From: Pseudoscleropodium purum
Taxonomy: Eukaryota > Streptophyta > Bryopsida > Hypnales > Brachytheciaceae
DNA length: 64,000 nucleotides
Direction: 5' to 3'
Assembly (NCBI GenBank): GCA_963969395.1
Contig: OZ017804.1
Location: forward strand, 21,328,001-21,392,000
Shown here piece by piece: positions 38,587 to 48,482 of this stretch. Position numbers and translations under genes: made by a program. The notes beneath the pieces are model-generated. The model searched no databases. It saw only the letters and a list, made by a program, of their open reading frames with translations, and had not been told where the DNA came from. Each line of letters opens with the position of its first letter. Within the stretch, counting starts at the first letter, position 1.

Positions 38587-41550
38587 TTGTACATATTTGA
38601 TTCCCAGTAGGATGGTGAATGATTCTTTCGCCCTGCCTTCTTTTTGTAGAGAAAATGTCAATGGTAGTGTACCAGTAGTAGTATAGAGGTAGCGACCCAC
38701 TTAGTGTACCTTAAACTGTGTGCTTATTCAATTCACACGACGGCGAAGTCTGGACATAGGATATGGATACGTGCTTTCACATGAATGGCTTGTAATTTGG
38801 ATGTTTTACCGAATGGAACAGGATGTGGGAACTCGATTGAGAGGATTACACTTACTTTTTGAATTATTCTTCCAAGCGTGCAAACTAGTAACGCTGCTTG
38901 AATTGGTCTTTGTTCCCAAGTGCTCGTTCATGGTGACTTAACCGCGGGTGTAACATGATTAAGCGCAAGGTTAATTTCTTTGTGTTGAATGATTGTACTC
39001 TTGGGTTTGAAAATCGTCAGGATGTCAGCAAGGATCAGTATCTGAGACACTGAGTGTTCTATTTCGATTCTGCAGTTTGAATTCAATCCAAAAGAGTACT
39101 CAGTCTGTGCCCTGTACCTTAAATTAGGTCTGTGGCATTGTGACAAGTGGGACAAATTATAAACTGCTCAATTTGCTTGTGGTCTGACACTCTGACATGT
39201 GGGAAAGAGTAGATAGAACAGTCTGACTGCAGAAGTAGGTAGTTGCGTAGTTACTTTGATTAACTTCCGGTCGTGGCCGTTAGAATCATGCACTTACTAC
39301 TGTAGTTCTAGACCTAATGTGCTTTCGAGTTTGTAAGGTAACTGCGAGCAGAATGAAGTTCTTGCACTGCCTAGCTGTCTTACTTATCGATCGTCAGTCT
39401 CAAGTACATTGTTCAGTTGTGAGGTGCCGTTCTGCAACCTCGTGATCGAAGCCTGGTCACACATTCCTGAGTCCTGACCATGTTCGTCGTTTCCTTTTGT
39501 GACTGTTGCTCTCACTTCTGAATCATGTGATTCCTGACAAGGGACCTGGTTAGGAAACAGAACTCCAGTTCTTTCAAGTAGGGTGATGATGAAGTGTTAT
39601 TCTGCGAGTGTCTTGTTGGATTCGTACATGGCAAATGCACTCACTGCACTGGCTCAAATTTGGGAGGGACGAAGGCACACAAGCCAAGACCTGAGATTCT
39701 GAGAGAGAGATGTCGTGCAATAAACAAAACGTTTGTGTTATGAATATCTCGACACATCTGGAAAGCCGGCCAACGACCAAGACGTTTGCGTCCTTTGGAA
39801 AATGTAAGTAAGGTGAACCCTCGCCGCCCCCCCCACCGAAAAAAAAAAAGTCCCGAAGGTAAGAGGTCCATAAATGGACCATCTAAGAGCTGGAACTGAA
39901 TCTTGGTGTGTATGTGTGAAACATCTTGAAAAAAATTTCAGGAAATTTTCCTTGAAAGATAAGTAGAATTGACATCTAACCCAAGTAGAATTTCTGGATC
40001 TTTGTAGAATTAGTAACAAATTTTTGAAGTTGGAAAAAAGTGGTCATTTGTGGTCATCAAAAGTGACCACCTTTTGAAATGTGCGTATTTGGTACATTGA
40101 AGAAAGCAAAATGTACCTTTGAGTCATGTTTGCTTTTAATGCCCACTTGGAATTCAAGCCTCCTGTCTTACATTCACTCCATAACAAGTAGATTGTTTTC
40201 AATTAAATCTTATCCCCCCAAATGTCATTAAATCATTATGATATTTAAATGCAATTAGTTGTTTGTTAAGTTTTCTAGATTTTGGTTTTAGAATAGAGCT
40301 TTGTAGCTATTTTAGTGGCCTAGGGAGTTCCACTTTAAAAATTCATAAAAATTATATGTCTTATCCAAAAAAATTACTTTGAAAAAATTCATGATTTTCA
40401 ATTGCTAATACTACAATTTAAAAACAAAACAAAACAGTGCTTCTAGCTATGCTAAATTACTTATTTTGATGGTTTTAGGCATTTCCATTGTAGTGCTAGT
40501 AGATAAAAAAAAAATTGCATTCTTGAATCCAATTTTTGGTACACTTGCAACTTCATTGATAGAATATGTATTATTCATTCATTGAGTTTTTTGGATGTCC
40601 TATTTAAAGAAATAGAGTATCCATAAAGTGTATTTCAGCACTTTTGATTTTTGTCTAGATTTTGAATGTCAAAATTATGTTATTCTTGGTTTTGAAGTTG
40701 AACTAAAAAAAATAAAGATTGCACCTCCTATATGTTAAAGAAGCTACAAAATTGTCACTTATTAAGGTAAGCCAACCTTTTTTTGTTTGTTGTATGGTTT
40801 TGTTGTCCTACTTTTTTTTAGTTCCATCTAAAAACTCATCCAAATTAATCCATTCATTTTCTAATAAAATGAGTGCATTATTTAATGCTAGCAAGGAATA
40901 ATATGTTAATCCTATAATAGTGAATAATTAAGTACCATTAGTTATATGGGAGAGATTTAGTTATGGATTGTTTATAGGATATTCATGACAACTTTAAGCA
41001 ATTTCATAATTTCATAGCATACCACTTTAGAAATTCAAAAAAATTACATTTTTTATAAGAAAATTATAAGTCCACTTGGGTTTGATTCATGAACAAACAC
41101 ATACCTTTGAAATATGTGTCATTCTTGAAATTGACCCTTTGATATTCAAGTTGCTAATGAAGGTGATAATAGACTTATCTACTTTATACTATCTTGTATG
41201 TTATTGTACTTGAGTATGATAAGGTCTTGATGACATTTCAATGAAAGATGCTAAATTGCTAAATTATCAATTCAATGTTGTATACCTTTCCATCTAGTAA
41301 TAGTATGTATTTTGTATTGCAAGAGTTAAATATGGTATGATATATATAGTTACCACATTTCATTAAATTAGTATTGTTCTTTGAAAGAACTAGTGTGTCA
41401 CTATAAAGTAGAACTTCAAAATCCTTCTTACTAAACTCTAAACTATTTTTCACACTAGATTTGAAATTTTGGTTGCTTTTTGTATAACAATATGGCAAAG
41501 CTGCTCTTGAAATGTAGTAAGTTTTTATCTACTCACATAGCTAGAGGTGA
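38587..41550. other. Downstream of orphan gene, then AT-rich DNA
   Basis: The first few hundred bases are probably the 3' untranslated region of the single-exon gene. A poly-C/poly-A junction sits at about 39,826-39,851. From about 40,000 the sequence is strongly AT-rich with stops in all frames. No gene is supported. Confidence 0.4.
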
Positions 41551-41839
41551 CATTAGAGGATTTCTGGATTCAAGGAGGGCCGTTTCAAGTAGGTGCATTG
41601 GGAATTGTCTTCCCCTACAGTTTCAGGGAATGGCTATTCCTGAAAATAAAAAAATAAAAATTTACTCTTGAAATGCAGAAAAAAATGGAAATTTTTTTTC
41701 ATTTTTTTTGAAAAAAAATTATTTTTTTCGAACGTGGCAGTCGCCATGCCCCGTCAGCGAGCTCCTGCGGCCCCCTGCAGGGCTGTTCCTACAATGTGAG
41801 AACCTATAGCCCTCCCGGGGGTGAAAAAATCCTCTAATG
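41551..41839. mobile_element. Small inverted-repeat element, CATTAGARGA family, copy A
   Basis: The ends are CATTAGAGGATTT and, inverted, CATTAGAGGATTTTTT. The 289-bp interior has a GC-rich part and a central A/T-rich run but no coding sequence. A second copy with similar ends and interior, in opposite orientation, lies at 58,750-59,053. Internal pieces such as GGGAATTG and CCCTACAG or CCCTATAG can be matched between them. No clean target duplication was seen, so the superfamily is open. Confidence 0.5.
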
Positions 41840-42911
41840 AAGCATAATGAAATTATTGAAGATTGGCCAACTTTCAAATATTTCCAACTCTAAAAAAATT
41901 AGGGATTCATTTCTAATTTGGTAGAACATGGAAGTCCAAAATTCACCAATAGACTCTCATAGACTTTCATATTTTGATTATGTACATCTTGTGTAATCAA
42001 TATTTAGAAAGAAATTAAGAAGTGTTGCTTTTTGTCAAAATGTAGGTGTTAGAGTGTTGCCACCTTTATCTAAAATGAAGGCCTAGATTGTCAAGACAGT
42101 GGGGTGAACTTCAAAAACAAAACTACTGTAGTCACACCAACAACAATTGGGTGACTAGGCTCACCAAAAATACCAATACTTGCACCAAAGTCTTAGGCCC
42201 ATTCATCTCTTTTCTATCCCCCTACAAGAGAATTCTTGTTGGATTTTGTTATTGTTAAAACAATATAGAGAGAAGAAGAGTTAATCCATAAACGACATGG
42301 CGAATGTTTTTCGGCCAATGAATGACAAAAAATCTTTGGATGCAAGACATAAGTGCAACTATTCATCCTTCAAATTTTGTGGGAGAAGGAAAGGTGTTCC
42401 ACAATAGCTTGACTTCCAACAAGTATTTTTTCAATTTTTTAATCCAAAACAAATGATTTCCACAATGACTAGTTTCCCATCCAAAGGTAAAGGGAGGTAA
42501 TCACTGCCATATAAGTAAATTTGCCATCCTAAGCCCACCCAACGTTGTATTGTGTGATTGCTAAATAGTGGCACACTGCTCTCATATAGTTTGGGGAATG
42601 TTGATTATAGATGTACATAAAGTAGGATCATACAATTGTGAGCTTATTTCTTGAATCGAGCCCTTAAAAAACCAAAATAAATGTAGATGCTTGTTGTACT
42701 CTCTTCAATGTGTGAACATAGAAAATAGGGCATGATATTTAAAAATCTACCAATTCAACTATGACCTCTTATAACTTTTGCATATTATAGTCAAAGATTG
42801 TTCTTGGATTTCCCCCAACATTATTGCAAAATTGTCTTTAAGTGATTCAGAAAAAGAGAGCTTTTGAAGACTCAATAGTGCTTGTCAAAATAAGTTTGCT
42901 CTGATTATTGT
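41840..42911. other. AT-rich intergenic DNA
   Basis: No coding sequence, tandem repeat or element end was recognised. All frames carry frequent stops. Confidence 0.4.
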
Positions 42912-42915
42912 TTAA

Positions 42916-44108
42916 CCCTGAAATGCTTGAGCCTATGGCCACTAGTTTCACACAGCATTGTCCTCACTTAGTTTGTTGCCACTTTGTATGTAGATGTGTA
43001 TGAAAATTTTATTTTTATTTTTTAGAGATGAAGCTACATGTTTTCTATACTTCATGAAAATTTTAAATTTTTTTGAGAATTTTTCTTTTTATGCAAATTT
43101 TTGAAGAAAAAGTGAAGAAAAAATCATATCAAATAAAAAATTATCTCAAAAAATCTGAAAATTTCACCATGTGTGTCAGGGTTGACAGGATGGTCGGACG
43201 TCCGGGACGTCCGGATGCGAACATTGTGTCCACAGCGTCCGCTGACATTCGTGGTCCCGGTGGATGTAGCGTCCACCGGAATCGCCCCATCCGCCTGTCC
43301 CCCCGTCCGCTTCGACCGCCCTGTTTCCCCTGACCGCAAAAATATATTTCATATTTTAGCTTTTACATAAATAGTGATATACAACTCTATTGAATCGCAA
43401 TTGCAATATAAGAAAAATCAAAATCCAAATGACTTCACTCTCAATCTCTCATTGGTGAAAACAATCAAAACAAAAAACCCAAAACGGGTTTTCTAAGCCG
43501 CCTTGTCCGTCTGCCCCGCCCCACCCGTCCACCTTCCGACGGTGGGAGGGACACTGCGTCCGTTGGCGTCCGGACGTCCGGACGTCCGGATTATGGACGC
43601 TATTTTGGGGCGGACGTACTGATTTGTTAACCCTGATGTGTGTACATTATAGTGAAAAGCATCATGGTGTAAATTCAGTTTCCATGTCATTATATAATTC
43701 TCATTTAATTCTCATTAAAAATACAATTGAAGTTCAAATTACAATAAAATATTCAATTTTACGATTTTTTCCAAAATTCTAATTGGAGTAGAAATTAGAG
43801 TAGAAGACTTTCATTTCATTTGTTGGACTTAAACTCAAAAAAAGTCATTTTCAAGGAGAAATTTCAGATTTACTCAATTTCTCAAAATACACTAAAATGA
43901 CAAATTTTGCCATCCGTTTTTTTTCATTACTTCTCAATTATATGGAAATAAACATCAAATAGACCAAAAACTCCATTGGACACTCTTTGTAACTCAAAAT
44001 ACAAAGTCATTAAAAAAAAGAATGGATGAAAAATCCATTGTTGAGGTCTTCTTATGACCACCTGAAATCATCCAAAAGCCACGAAATGACTCCCTGGGCG
44101 TTCCAGGG
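42916..44108. mobile_element. TTAA-type MITE, copy 2, with nested hAT element
   Basis: The left end is TTAA (42912-42915) followed by CCCTGAAATGCTTGAGCC. The right end, inverted, is CCCTGGAACGCCCAGGG, followed by TTAA at 44109-44112. Total span is 1,193 bp, of which 459 bp plus an 8-bp duplication belong to a hAT MITE inserted later. Without it the element is about 0.73 kb, close to copy 1. The motif AACGCCC-AGG is shared with the copy at 56,150. No coding sequence. Confidence 0.62.
43177..43635. mobile_element. GC-rich hAT-type MITE, copy 1
   Basis: Ends CAGGGTTGACA and, inverted, CAGGGTTAACA, with a perfect 8-bp target duplication ATGTGTGT (43169-43176 and 43636-43643). An 8-bp duplication with YARNG-type ends is typical of hAT elements. 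The 459-bp element has GC-rich arms full of GGACGTCC, CGTCCG and GCGTCC units around an AT-rich centre (about 43,340-43,480), in sharp contrast to its AT-rich surroundings. The motif CCCCAAAATAGCGTCC (inverted here, 43,590-43,606) is shared with copy 2. Open frames on both strands are by-products of the composition. Confidence 0.83.
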
Positions 44109-44139
44109 TTAAGGTGGTCCTGCCTCAGTATATGTCTTT

Positions 44140-44700
44140 TACCTTACCTTAAGCTTAAGGGTCGACGTGCAGCCACGCTTTGCAAGCGTTGACAATCCAG
44201 GTGTCCCTCCTCGATCGCTTCGTCGTGGACGGAGTCGGCGGCAGGTCACTCCAGGCCATCCAATTCCAGTAAGAAGTTTAAGTTAGAATCCCAACACTTG
44301 GCTCGCCTCCTGGAGTGGCTTCCTATGCTCACTGTAGGCGCGGCCCCCAACGCACGTGAGTTCCCCACGATGTCTGGCACCCATCCACATTCCTTCTGCC
44401 GCATCCAATCAGCCCCCACGCACGCAGCCTCTTCGTGGCTGAACTGCAGTCCTCGAATGAGAGCACGCGCCCAACGGAATGATCTCCCCAATGCATGTGC
44501 TCAGTCGTTCACTACAGTAGCTTTGCGTCTGTCCACGATCTCCCATCGCTAATAAGTTAAGTTAGTAGCTTTGGGGTGGCACCTGGGGCGTCGGAATTTC
44601 GATGGATCCAAGTGAGTTGCACGCAGCATCGATCGAAGGCAACTGGGACAACAATCATCAAGCCAGAGTGAGGGCGTTGGATCGATTGCTTTCATAAGTT
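44140..44700. other. GC-rich block, unassigned
   Basis: Base composition rises sharply over about 500 bp. Several overlapping frames of 60-85 codons exist on both strands, and a small frame from ATG at about 44,602 to the TAA near 44,697 encodes some 32 residues. None resembles a family I know, and no GT-AG exon chain connects them. It could be a decayed gene or an unmethylated regulatory patch. Confidence 0.3.
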
Positions 44701-45516
44701 TGAGTCGTTATTGGGAGCTCAGTGCCGCCATTGGTGAGTTAGTGGGAATGGGGATGTTCACCTCAGCGAAGAACCGACCTACCTACCTCAGGTCTACGCA
44801 ACAAGAGTATAGGATATTTGGGGTTTTCTTTTACTGCATTTTGCCAATTCCATCCAAGGGAGGGCGAGGGGTTTGCCACATCTTTCTTAATATAGTCGAA
44901 CTATAAAACATAAATGACAAAATATAGTTTGAAAATAGTAGAAATTGACATTTCTGACTATTGCCACATGAGATCGAGACATGGCTGGAGGCCAAAAACT
45001 TACGCTGAGTCTTGCCGAAACCATTGGAGTCAGGTGCTTATTGAGACGATGTCAGGTGTAGCAACCTTCAACTTCAGTCGCTTTGTAATAAACTGCGTCA
45101 GACCTCCAATTCCACTCGGTCCCCCATTCTTATCGGTATGCAGGACACTCCACCACTAACGACATCAGCATGTATTCTTCACAAGGAATTGAAACTCTCA
45201 ACCAAAAACTGCCCCAAACAGCAGCAAGTATGATCGATATATGCAGTGAAGCACAAATAAATATGCAACCGGTCACAATTGCAATCTCAGGCCTTCCCAG
45301 CTTGATTAATTCCAGATTCAGGATTGAACGCCATTACACACCAACCAAGCAATTGAAGCTCACAAATGCAAAATTCGGATCTCCTCACTTGGCTGGCGGC
45401 CAGAACACATCTTCGCCTACCCTGGGGAAAGAATCCTTCTTTACCGTGTCAGTATATGCAATGAGTGCAGAACTGGGCTGGATTCACTTGTGTGGGCATG
45501 GTGTCGTGAATGCTTT
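44700..45516. other. Unassigned sequence with short frames
   Basis: Frames of 60-129 codons occur (for example 45,170-45,559, plus) but show no family motif or codon bias. No element ends were recognised. Confidence 0.3.
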
Positions 45517-45678
45517 GGGACGAAAGGTTAATTCTGTGAAATTGGACCAATTTCGTTAACTCTGAAACACTACAAAGGACAAAAATAGCTTGATTTTGGG
45601 ACTAAAGGTCAATTATGTGAAATTGGTGTAATTTAGTTAACCCTCAAACACTACAAAGGACAAAAATAACTTGACTTT
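45517..45678. repeat. Two-copy 81-bp tandem repeat
   Basis: Units at 45517-45597 and 45598-45678 share GAAATTGG, TTAACYCT, AAACACTACAAAGGAC and AAAAATARCTTGA and differ at a dozen or so positions. Each unit contains TTAACYCTSAAACACTAC, which resembles the outer end of the TTAA-type elements (TTAACCCCCAAACGCC). The repeat may therefore be a duplicated end of such an element. Confidence 0.6.
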
Positions 45679-45900
45679 GAAAAATTAGTAACTTATGCTC
45701 AAACATGACAAATCACTATAGTGATTTTTTTGATATTTGTGAATGTAACAATGGAAATATAAGCCCTTATGTTTAGATGGTGGAGCTCCTCAACTCTAAT
45801 AAAGACAATGCACTAATTATGCTACCAAGTTTACCTTGCCACGTAGAGTCTCTTCTTTTTCTATATTAACAATGTTCAATCTAAATAAGCTTCACATACG

Positions 45901-46330
45901 AGTGAATGAGATTGTGAGTCAAGTGACAAGAATTGTGCACCAATTGGCCCATTCACTTCACTGATGATAGGTAAGTGCAAAGTTAATAAGTCTTCACCCT
46001 TGTCATGTATCTCTTGTAGTCCTCTTTTTTGACCCACACTGTGTATAGGGAAGACCAATAGACAAGTAAGTGAGAATGTGAGTCAAATGACAAAAATTGT
46101 AGACCAACTACCCTATTTACTTAAGCAATGGTCAATAAGAGCGAATGAGTCTTCACCCTTGTCACTTATTTCTTATAGTCCCCTAATTTGATCCACACAA
46201 TATATAAAGAGGACAAACTGACAAGTGAGTGCAAACAAATCTTCATACTTGTCATTTGTCTCAAGTGGTCTCCTTCTGTGACCTATACAATTGATGTATC
46301 AAGAGAACCAACAACTAATGTATTGTAAGA
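45901..46330. repeat. Diverged tandem repeat of about 164 bp
   Basis: GTGAGTCAARTGACAA-AATTGT occurs at 45914 and 46078, and TCTTCACCCTTGTCA at 45991 and 46150, giving a period near 160-164 bp. A third, shortened copy follows from about 46,225 (TCTTCATACTTGTCATTTG). Shared segments such as CACACTGTGTATA or CACACAATATATA confirm the alignment. Confidence 0.6.
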
Positions 46331-46739
46331 TGAACCAATTTGTTTTTCCATATTGCCAAGTCAAATTTCAAACTTAAAATTAAAGAATTATATTTCAAAG
46401 AATTTTTTATTTAAAATTTAGACATAAAAAATATTTAAAAAGCATCAATTGAAGAGCTAATTTGTAAAGGGAGTTGGAAGTGCAAGTAGAAGGAAGGAAA
46501 TCCTTACATAGTAGTGCACTATCTTCAATGTTTAGAAAACTAGGTACTTGGGCTCCCACCATCCTTTGAAAAAAATTGTAAACCATTGATGTGACTCCGA
46601 TGTACCCTTTGCAAAACGTTGATTCCATATTTTTCTAGTAAAATATTTGTTTTACACTTTGTCATGCATTTGTTTATTAGCTCAAGTGCTCATCAATTTG
46701 AAAAGAAACTCCCCCTGCTAGCAAGTCATCAATGAATAT

Positions 46740-46860
46740 GTACATAAAAATATGTACATACATATTGAATACATGCATACTAGATATGAATACTTATATA
46801 AAAATATGTGCATACATATTGAATATATACATACTAGATATGGATATTGAATATGATATT
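46740..46860. repeat. Two-copy 54-bp AT-rich tandem repeat
   Basis: Units starting at 46744 and 46798 share ATAAAAATATGTRCATAC, ATATTGAATAYATRC and ATACTAGATATG. They lie within a longer stretch rich in TATG/CATA steps that ends near 46,920. No coding role is apparent. Confidence 0.55.
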
Positions 46861-46934
46861 GGATATGGAATATATATTTATGAATACAAATATGGATATA
46901 CAAATATAAATGGTATACATATGAAAATCACATA

Positions 46935-47774
46935 ATTCTATATTGATTGAAAGGAGGAGTGTTTGGAAAAAAATACAAGTTAAGGGGAGGGGAGACGGGA
47001 AAATTAATTTTCAAATTAATTTGTAGAATTAATCAAATTGAATACTCATTAAGTGAAAATCCTCATTGTCCACTCAAAAGACAACTACAAAATTGTGTTT
47101 AGGGTGAAATTGCACAATGTTTAGAGTGAAATGCAATTTGCAAATTAATTTGCATATGTATGGGGCGCAATAAGCTCATGTAAAATGGCACATGGAATGC
47201 CGTCAATTTGACACAATTGAGGTCATTATTGCTCACTATATATACACAAATCAAACCATATGCATTGCTAGAGATGCATATGTTTTGTGGTCAAGCTTAT
47301 AATTGAGGTTGGTTTTGGGTTGGAAGTTCTAATAGCCTAATTTAGTTTCCAATTTTCTATCATTTGCTTGTATATTTGGAGAGGATATGGGCAATATGTG
47401 ACTATGCCAGGAAAAACCTCTATTTGGAATTGCAGCCATGCACTACTAGAAAGAAGGTCTTTAATTAGGCACCAATGAATAGTACCAAATTACTAGTGTC
47501 TAAGGCTTATATTGGCTTGGTACTATACTACTAATGTGGACCTTGGACACCATGCTTTGGTAGTATTCTTTGAAGTTCAAAGTCCACCCTTCTATTAGGA
47601 ATGGATACAATGTACATTTAAGGAAGTGGACACTTTTAGAGCTTGTACGCTTTTAGGACCTCCAATCGTCGAGTAATTTGGAAGGTGATGGGCTTTGGCT
47701 TGTACCTTTTAGTATGAAGGGTTGAAAGGTAAATTTTTTTCATTTCTTGAAATGTGATTGGTGAAAAACCATGG
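46935..47774. other. Intergenic DNA with a possible lone CACTA end
   Basis: No gene is supported. At 47,441 the sequence CACTACTAGAAAGAAGG resembles a CACTA terminus, but no matching opposite end was found downstream in this window. AATTAATTTG-type repeats occur around 47,010-47,160. Confidence 0.35.
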
Positions 47775-47782
47775 CCTCCAGT

Positions 47783-48092
47783 CAGGGTTGACAAATTTCA
47801 ACGTCCGCCCCAAAATAGCGTCCGGTTTCCGGACGTCCGGACGCACGGACGCTAGTGGACGCAGCGTCCCGACCGCCGTCGGAAAGCGGACGGGCGGGGC
47901 GGACGGCCCGACTGCTCGAGGTGGACGCCCAGATCGTGCGGACCAAATCAGTCCGCGCGTCGATCGGACGGCCGTATTCGGGCGGACGGACAGGTGGACG
48001 GGGCGAACGGGCGGACGCTGCGTCCGCCGGGACGCGAATGTCAGCGGACGCTGTGGACACAGCGTCCGCGTTCGGACGTCCTGTCAACCCTA
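47783..48092. mobile_element. GC-rich hAT-type MITE, copy 2
   Basis: Ends CAGGGTTGACA and, inverted, TAGGGTTGACA, both fitting the hAT YARNG rule, with a perfect 8-bp target duplication CCTCCAGT (47775-47782 and 48093-48100). The 310-bp body is extremely CpG-rich, built of CGGACG, GCGTCC and GGACGTCC units. It shares CCCCAAAATAGCGTCC and the terminal GACGTCC unit with copy 1 but lacks its AT-rich centre. No coding sequence. Confidence 0.87.
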
Positions 48093-48287
48093 CCTCCAGT
48101 CAACTTTCTATCATAGTGTGAAGTGGCCCCTAACAATGTTGTGGACATGGATGTAATTTACGTTCATCCTATTTTGCACTCATAGATGGATGTAATTCAT
48201 TCCATTTTCCATTCCATAGAGGACTTTGTTGGGCCTTCTTGACCTACTATCCCAAGTCCTCTTAACTCATTAACGACTGTAGTTGAT

Positions 48288-48482
48288 TTGGAGGGTGAGC
48301 ATGGTAGTTTCTACTTACGGGGGGAAAAGAAATACATGTTGAATTGGAGTGCCCTGTACCAATCTGACCGTACCGATGGAAAGAGCATGTTGAAATTGGT
48401 CAAGGCAATGGATTTCTTGGCAAGAATACATTCCCAATATAAAATTTATAATGCATCTTGGTTACCGTATGTATTGAAGTGA
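48288..48482 (+). CDS. Unassigned short ORF
   Basis: A frame of about 64 codons (with RGEKKYMLNWSALYQ and KAMDFLARIHSQYK) ends at TGA in a context that could be a splice donor (AAG/TGAGTA is not a true GT site). It lies just inside the proposed left end of the piggyBac element and reads on the plus strand, opposite to the transposase. It may be a piece of an accessory gene or a chance frame; the family is unknown. Confidence 0.2.
   Translation: MEGEHGSFYLRGEKKYMLNWSALYQSDRTDGKSMLKLVKAMDFLARIHSQYKIYNASWLPYVLK

Noticed and set aside
39574..39900. Overlapping minus-strand frames over the poly-C/poly-A junction
   Set aside because: The glycine- and phenylalanine-rich runs come from the homopolymers; no other support.
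43073..43690. Overlapping open frames on both strands in the GC-rich hAT element (likewise at 47,758-48,156)
   Set aside because: They arise because the GC-rich repeat words lack stop codons. They show no codon bias and end at or near the element borders.
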